From positions 1 to 43,847 of the forward strand of contig JAEDGZ010000017.1 of the NCBI GenBank assembly GCA_016297215.1: 43,847 nucleotides of DNA, in the 5' to 3' direction. Position 1 is the stretch's first letter, and every line of letters starts with the position of its first letter. Source of the DNA: Paludibacteraceae bacterium (GTDB lineage Bacteria > Bacteroidota > Bacteroidia > Bacteroidales > Paludibacteraceae). The notes beneath the pieces are model-generated. The model ran no database searches and was not told where the DNA came from. It saw only the letters and a program-made list of their open reading frames with translations. Shown piece after piece: positions 40,293 through 43,847 of this stretch. The position numbers were made by a program, and so were the translations under genes.

Positions 40293-41396
40293 ATGTCCAA
40301 CCTAAAGCACATATCTCTCCTAATCGTAGCATTATCCCTCTCCTTTGCCTCCTGCCGCACCCAGCAGCGAGCACTCAATTCGACTGTGTCAACACAAGAA
40401 ACAGCCGACACCACCGCCATCCCGCTCCTCCCCGCCGAAGCCATCTACATCATCGGGCAGGAGTACCTCGCCATCCACGACTCCGCCTCCGCCAAGTACC
40501 ATACCCCCCGCGCCGCCCAAGTCCGCCGCGACAGCACCACCATGGCTGAGTACCTCGACCAACGACTTGCCGAACTCTACCCCGACCGCGCCTACCCGGG
40601 CTATGTAGCCAAGGTCAGCCGATGGGCAGAGATGCTCATCCGCCGCGAGATGCCCGCCTCCGCCACCATCCGCAGCGACATCGGTGCCGAACTGCCCCAT
40701 GCCGCCAACGCCGCCGAGTCGGCACTCATGGAGCACACCCCCGAGGAGAAGGCGCGGCTCACCCTCCTCAACACCCTCGCTACCCAAACCGACTTCGCCG
40801 ACCGTACCGCCCTCGACACCCTCCATACCGACCTCTTCGAAGAGGAGCACCTCGCCCTCACCATCATGCTCTGGTACGGTCCCCGCATGTTCTACCGCGT
40901 CATGCAGAGCAAAGCCCGCGCCGAGCATCTCGCCCGCCACTACTACGGCGAGAACACCAACTCCGGCAAGCGCGGCGACGCCTTCAAGCACATCTATGTC
41001 AACACCCTCCTGCGCCAATACACGGGTCGCCTCATGTCGTGGCTCATCATGGATGTCTATTGGGAGCACGCCAGCCCCAACGCCCCCTGCGACCACTTCA
41101 TGGACCTCCACAACAACCAAATAGGCAGAAACAACCACTACCATATCTTCACCCAACCCACTGGGGACGCAGGCGTCTCGCTTGCGGGCAGTTTGGAACA
41201 AACTGTTTCTAAGGGGGATTTAGAGGGTCTCCCCGCATGGCAGCAGACCGCCGCTCGTATCTATCAATTCATCGAGGACACCACCGCCAACAGCACCTTC
41301 CAACCGTGGGACAAGCAAACGCCCTCTTTTATAGTGAAAAAGGCAGAGCAACAATCCCCCGCCCAACAATACATCTACTGGAACAAAGAAGAATAA
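40293..41396 (+). CDS. Lipoprotein with DUF6973-like domain
   Basis: 367 residues. A lipoprotein signal with lipobox SFASC (Cys near 21) precedes a helical middle and a conserved C-terminal core: RGDAFKHIYVNTLLRQYTG (near 230) and PCDHFMDLHNNQIGRN (near 270). The DAF-(K/R)-H...MDLHNN combination matches DUF6973, a family of unknown function with histidine and aspartate residues that may bind metal. The stretch after it (about 290-310, GDAGVSLAGSLEQTVSKGD) is encoded by a dispersed DNA repeat and looks inserted. Its promoter is at 40007-40038. The gene is followed by a secreted EEP-domain protein 95 bp downstream. Confidence 0.82.
   Translation: MSNLKHISLLIVALSLSFASCRTQQRALNSTVSTQETADTTAIPLLPAEAIYIIGQEYLAIHDSASAKYHTPRAAQVRRDSTTMAEYLDQRLAELYPDRAYPGYVAKVSRWAEMLIRREMPASATIRSDIGAELPHAANAAESALMEHTPEEKARLTLLNTLATQTDFADRTALDTLHTDLFEEEHLALTIMLWYGPRMFYRVMQSKARAEHLARHYYGENTNSGKRGDAFKHIYVNTLLRQYTGRLMSWLIMDVYWEHASPNAPCDHFMDLHNNQIGRNNHYHIFTQPTGDAGVSLAGSLEQTVSKGDLEGLPAWQQTAARIYQFIEDTTANSTFQPWDKQTPSFIVKKAEQQSPAQQYIYWNKEE
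41169..41208 (+). repeat. Dispersed element inside a coding sequence, copy B
   Basis: 41169-41185 is a degraded form of the GCAGGCGTCC hairpin and 41185-41208 matches 22 of 24 bases of the intergenic element at 24969-24992. It stays in frame within the lipoprotein gene. Confidence 0.8.
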
Positions 41397-41413
41397 TCAC
41401 CCCATAGAACCCC

Positions 41414-41454
41414 CTAGAAAAACTAGAATTTCTAGAATATCTAGAAAAACTAGA
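41414..41454. repeat. CTAGAAA-type iterations
   Basis: A run of CTAGAA and TTCTAG motifs, such as AACTAGAATTTCTAGAAT, makes nested small palindromes between two plus-strand genes. A similar CTATAG run occurs at about 43143-43182. Confidence 0.75.
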
Positions 41455-41491
41455 ACCCATAGAAAAAACCACAATCAACCCACAACGAATC

Positions 41492-43063
41492 ATGAAAAAA
41501 TCCCTTTTTCTTCTCCTCCTCGTCTGCTCCGTCAGCCTCCGAGCCAACACCACAGTCACTGACCCCGATCTCGGCAACGGCCGCCTCGTGGTCTGCGCGC
41601 AGAATCTCCGCAACTACTACGTAACCAACACAGCGCAGTTGGACGATGTCTTCAACGGCAAGAACGGCGGACTGGACGGCAAGACGAAGCGTATCGTCAA
41701 CACCTTCCTCCACCTCGATGCCGACATCTTCGCCGTCTGCGAGATAGAGTGTATGGCGTCCACCGTCGCCCACCTCACCGACGCCCTCAACGCCGCCGCG
41801 GGCACCACGCGCTACGGCTATGTGTCCGACCCGCAGGAGAGCAGCGAACGCACACAGTCCGCCTTCATCTACCGCACCGACCGTGTCAAGCCCTACCGCG
41901 ACAACCTCCCCGGCAGCACCGACCCCTACCAGTACAGCCACCGCATGCGTATCCAGACCTTCGAGGAAATCAGCACCGGCGAGCGCTTCATCCTCTCCAT
42001 GAACCACTTCAAAGCCAAGGAGGGTGCCAACGACAACACCGATGAAAACCGTAAGCGCAACGCCAACGACCTGCTCAATAAACTCAACGTCATCACCTAC
42101 GACCCCGATGTCCTCATCATGGGAGACCTCAACTGCACCGTCTCCGAGAGCCCGCTCCAAATCATCCTCAAAGCAGGATACACCGAGATGCTGCTCGAAT
42201 ACAACCCCGATGCCTACTCCCACTACTACAGCGGCAACGAACTCATCGACCACGCCCTTGCCAACAGCACCCTGAAAGCGCAAATCAAAGGCGCCGACGT
42301 CTATCATATCAACACGAGCAGCCGCAAGGGCGACAGCAACTGGTACTCCGACCACGACCCCGTCCTCGTCAGCCTCTCGCTCAACGCCAACGGAGACCAT
42401 CCCGACAATCCTGACAACCCGAGCGAGGGAGAAGACTGCGCCATCCACTACCAAAAGGACTTCAAAGAGGGATTAACTGACTTCGAGGTAATCACCCCGC
42501 AAGGCTCCGTCTCATGGAACAGCAATGCCTCCTACGGGGCGGTCATCAACGGCTACAACAAGACCGCACCCATGGAGTCGTGGCTCATCTCGCCCGCCTT
42601 CGAGCTCCAAGACGCCGACTCCGCGACCATCGCCTTCCGCCACAATATCTACTACGACAACTCCAACGGACAGTACGCCCAACTCCAAACGCTCTGGTAC
42701 ACCACCAACTACAACGATGCCGACCCTGTAGCGTCCACATGGAAGCAACTCACCATCCCCGAGTATGGCGTGAAGTCGTGGGTGGATTGTGAAGTCCTCC
42801 TCCCCGAAGATGCCCTGAAAGAAGGTTTCCGCTTTGCCTTCAAGTACACGGCAGAGAGCGGCAGCGCCGCCAACTACTGGGAGATTGACAACGCCTCCCT
42901 CACCACTACCTGCAACTCCTCACAGGGCATTGACCAACCCGATGCCGACGAGTCCAACCGTTCAACGCATCCTGCCCAACCCCGCAAGTTCTTAAAAGAC
43001 GGCACCCTCTACATCCAACTCGGCTCCGCAACCTACACCCTCTCCGGCTATCTCCTCCGCTAA
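41492..43063 (+). CDS. Secreted endonuclease/exonuclease/phosphatase with anchor-J domain
   Basis: 523 residues. Signal peptide MKKSLFLLLLVCSVSLRA. The EEP domain (about 28-305) shows the catalytic series: VVCAQNLRNYY, VCEIECMAS (metal-binding glutamate), MNHFKAKEG, IMGDLNCTVSESPLQ and WYSDHDPVLVSL with the general base histidine. A choice-of-anchor J jelly-roll follows (about 325-485, ESWLISPAFELQDADSATIA, EGFRFAFKYTAESGSAANYW). The tail KFLKDGTLYIQLGSATYTLS plus G has the shared pattern. Likely a DNase or phosphodiesterase exported to the surface, where it could gain nucleotides or phosphate together with the S1/P1 nuclease. Start ATG 41492 is supported by the signal peptide. Confidence 0.93.
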   Translation: MKKSLFLLLLVCSVSLRANTTVTDPDLGNGRLVVCAQNLRNYYVTNTAQLDDVFNGKNGGLDGKTKRIVNTFLHLDADIFAVCEIECMASTVAHLTDALNAAAGTTRYGYVSDPQESSERTQSAFIYRTDRVKPYRDNLPGSTDPYQYSHRMRIQTFEEISTGERFILSMNHFKAKEGANDNTDENRKRNANDLLNKLNVITYDPDVLIMGDLNCTVSESPLQIILKAGYTEMLLEYNPDAYSHYYSGNELIDHALANSTLKAQIKGADVYHINTSSRKGDSNWYSDHDPVLVSLSLNANGDHPDNPDNPSEGEDCAIHYQKDFKEGLTDFEVITPQGSVSWNSNASYGAVINGYNKTAPMESWLISPAFELQDADSATIAFRHNIYYDNSNGQYAQLQTLWYTTNYNDADPVASTWKQLTIPEYGVKSWVDCEVLLPEDALKEGFRFAFKYTAESGSAANYWEIDNASLTTTCNSSQGIDQPDADESNRSTHPAQPRKFLKDGTLYIQLGSATYTLSGYLLR

Positions 43064-43093
43064 CAATAAGGAGGTGCTAATTGCCCGGTGTGC

Positions 43094-43111
43094 GCAGGCG
43101 TCCCCGCCTGC
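43094..43111 (+). repeat. Dispersed hairpin, variant 1
   Basis: GCAGGCGTCCCCGCCTGC, identical to 40198-40215. A truncated GGAGGTGC (43070-43077) just before it may be a remnant of the GGTGCGG hairpin, repeating the composite in the other order. Confidence 0.88.
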
Positions 43112-43193
43112 TATAACAATCCTAAATGAGGACAGTGATGACCTATAGCCTCTATAAAAACTATAGCATTCTATAGCAACTATCCCCCAACAA

Positions 43194-43231
43194 CGACATC
43201 GGCTGCTACGCTCTCGTAGCAGCCGATGTCG
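43194..43231. terminator. 17-bp hairpin downstream of the EEP gene
   Basis: A perfect 17-bp stem (43194-43210 with 43215-43231, core CATCGGCTGCTACG) with loop CTCT. It separates two convergent genes. AT-rich sequence with two ATGTTAAAGA-like segments follows to 43368, and no gene is seen in 43064-43368. Confidence 0.8.
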
Positions 43232-43368
43232 TAATGAATTAATGAATAATTAACGGAAATTATATGTTAAAGAGGAAAAAATATGAATCATTTTTGGCAA
43301 TTTTTGTTGCCTTAAAAATTAATGTCTAATTACACGTTAATTACATGTTAAAGAAAAAAATGTTCGCG

Positions 43369-43791
43369 TTATATAGCACACCGCGTTTTCCGATACCCGT
43401 ACCCTGCTACTATCATCAGTAGCAGTCCCCATGGCATATCTCCCAGAGGGTCGGGGAACGGCTCTACAGGAGGTTGAGAGGGATCTACTCGCTGCGGAGG
43501 GGCAATGCTAAATAGGTCATACGGCGAGTAGGCTATACGCTGTGGCAACTCTCCGCGGGCGGTCGCCAGCGGGCTCACCGAACGAAAACGAAGAGGCACG
43601 CTCATATCGCTGGCTACGCTACCCTGACCCGTCAGCACCATACCCTCGGTGGCAGGACCATTTGTCGTAGTGAAGAGTTGATAGTCGTAGCCCCAGGCGG
43701 CTTGGCTCACTCCACACTGAGGCTGGGCAACCGACAGCAGCGTCCCCATACCTATCAGAGTTAGTAGTACTATCATCTTGCGTTTTTTCAT
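43369..43791 (-). CDS. Small secreted protein with C-terminal membrane anchor
   Basis: 140 residues. Signal peptide MKKRKMIVLLTLIGMGTLLSVA, a short beta-rich body, a proline-rich linker (DPSQPPVEPFPDP) and a C-terminal hydrophobic helix followed by basic residues (PLGDMPWGLLLMIVAGYGY then RKTRC). The final PLGD-(4)-LLL...G-YxxRK layout resembles a short C-terminal anchor found in many Bacteroidales secreted proteins and recalls PEP-CTERM-type sorting signals. Family and function unknown. Start chosen at ATG 43791 since it begins the signal peptide; the open frame continues to 43824. Confidence 0.75.
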   Translation of the reverse strand: MKKRKMIVLLTLIGMGTLLSVAQPQCGVSQAAWGYDYQLFTTTNGPATEGMVLTGQGSVASDMSVPLRFRSVSPLATARGELPQRIAYSPYDLFSIAPPQRVDPSQPPVEPFPDPLGDMPWGLLLMIVAGYGYRKTRCAI

Positions 43792-43847
43792 AACCCTAAA
43801 ATCCGCAACTATCATCCAATACACGATTAAGGGTAGATTTATGAGTC

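Noticed and set aside
41450..42454. 334-codon minus-strand open frame
   Set aside because: Antisense of the EEP nuclease; a valine/glycine-rich shadow without motifs.

Overview
The window looks like a chromosome segment of an uncultured member of the Bacteroidales (Bacteroidota). Evidence: a SusC-type TonB-dependent receptor with a carboxypeptidase-regulatory N-terminus, a C10 (streptopain-like) peptidase, class I fumarase, choice-of-anchor J modules, weak or absent Shine-Dalgarno sites, and at least eight upstream sites matching the Bacteroidetes promoter (TTTG or CTTG, a 20-bp spacer, then TAnnTTTG).

Region 1 (1-12,089) is an AT-rich accessory island, all coding on the minus strand. Six closely packed genes read from 10,154 down to 293: a Sel1-repeat protein, a two-helix membrane coiled-coil protein, a DUF2075/Schlafen-3-like helicase with a PD-(D/E)XK-like N-terminus, a 1,558-residue exonuclease-RecQ-UvrD fusion, a 180-residue unknown protein and a NUDIX hydrolase. 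I read this as a candidate anti-phage or genome-maintenance module that I cannot match to a named system. Upstream lie wreckage typical of such islands: a DUF1016 (YhcG) gene that has lost its catalytic middle, a stub copy of the start of the DUF2075 gene, an orphan small gene behind a perfect 26-bp palindrome, and a decayed tail of an ATP-binding regulator.

Region 2 (12,090-18,204) is GC-rich core: a YifB/ComM ATPase and a TamB-like protein, probably one transcript. Region 3 (18,250-22,720) has a C10 peptidase, a secreted OB-fold protein and tRNA-Lys(CTT). Region 4 (22,920-29,344, plus strand) has fumarase, a degenerate M23 protein, Dxr, RseP and a WbpD/WlbB-like sugar N-acetyltransferase. 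Region 5 (29,419-35,237, minus strand) is a TonB receptor, an outer-membrane lipoprotein and a secreted OB-fold protein. Region 6 (35,327-39,931, minus strand) has S1/P1 nuclease, MnmA, a PAP2-family membrane protein and sigma-54. Region 7 (40,007-43,791) has a DUF6973-like lipoprotein, a secreted endonuclease/exonuclease/phosphatase and a small secreted protein with a C-terminal membrane anchor.

Two themes cut across the core. Four secreted proteins share one short C-terminal tail of the form K-[FL]-[IL]-x-[DN]-G-x-[L]-[YV]-I-(5)-Y-(3)-G, and related OB-fold-like domains recur in four proteins. The intergenic DNA is rich in short tandem repeats, often with an 11-bp period, and in dispersed hairpins whose stems covary between copies; one such element lies inside a coding sequence.
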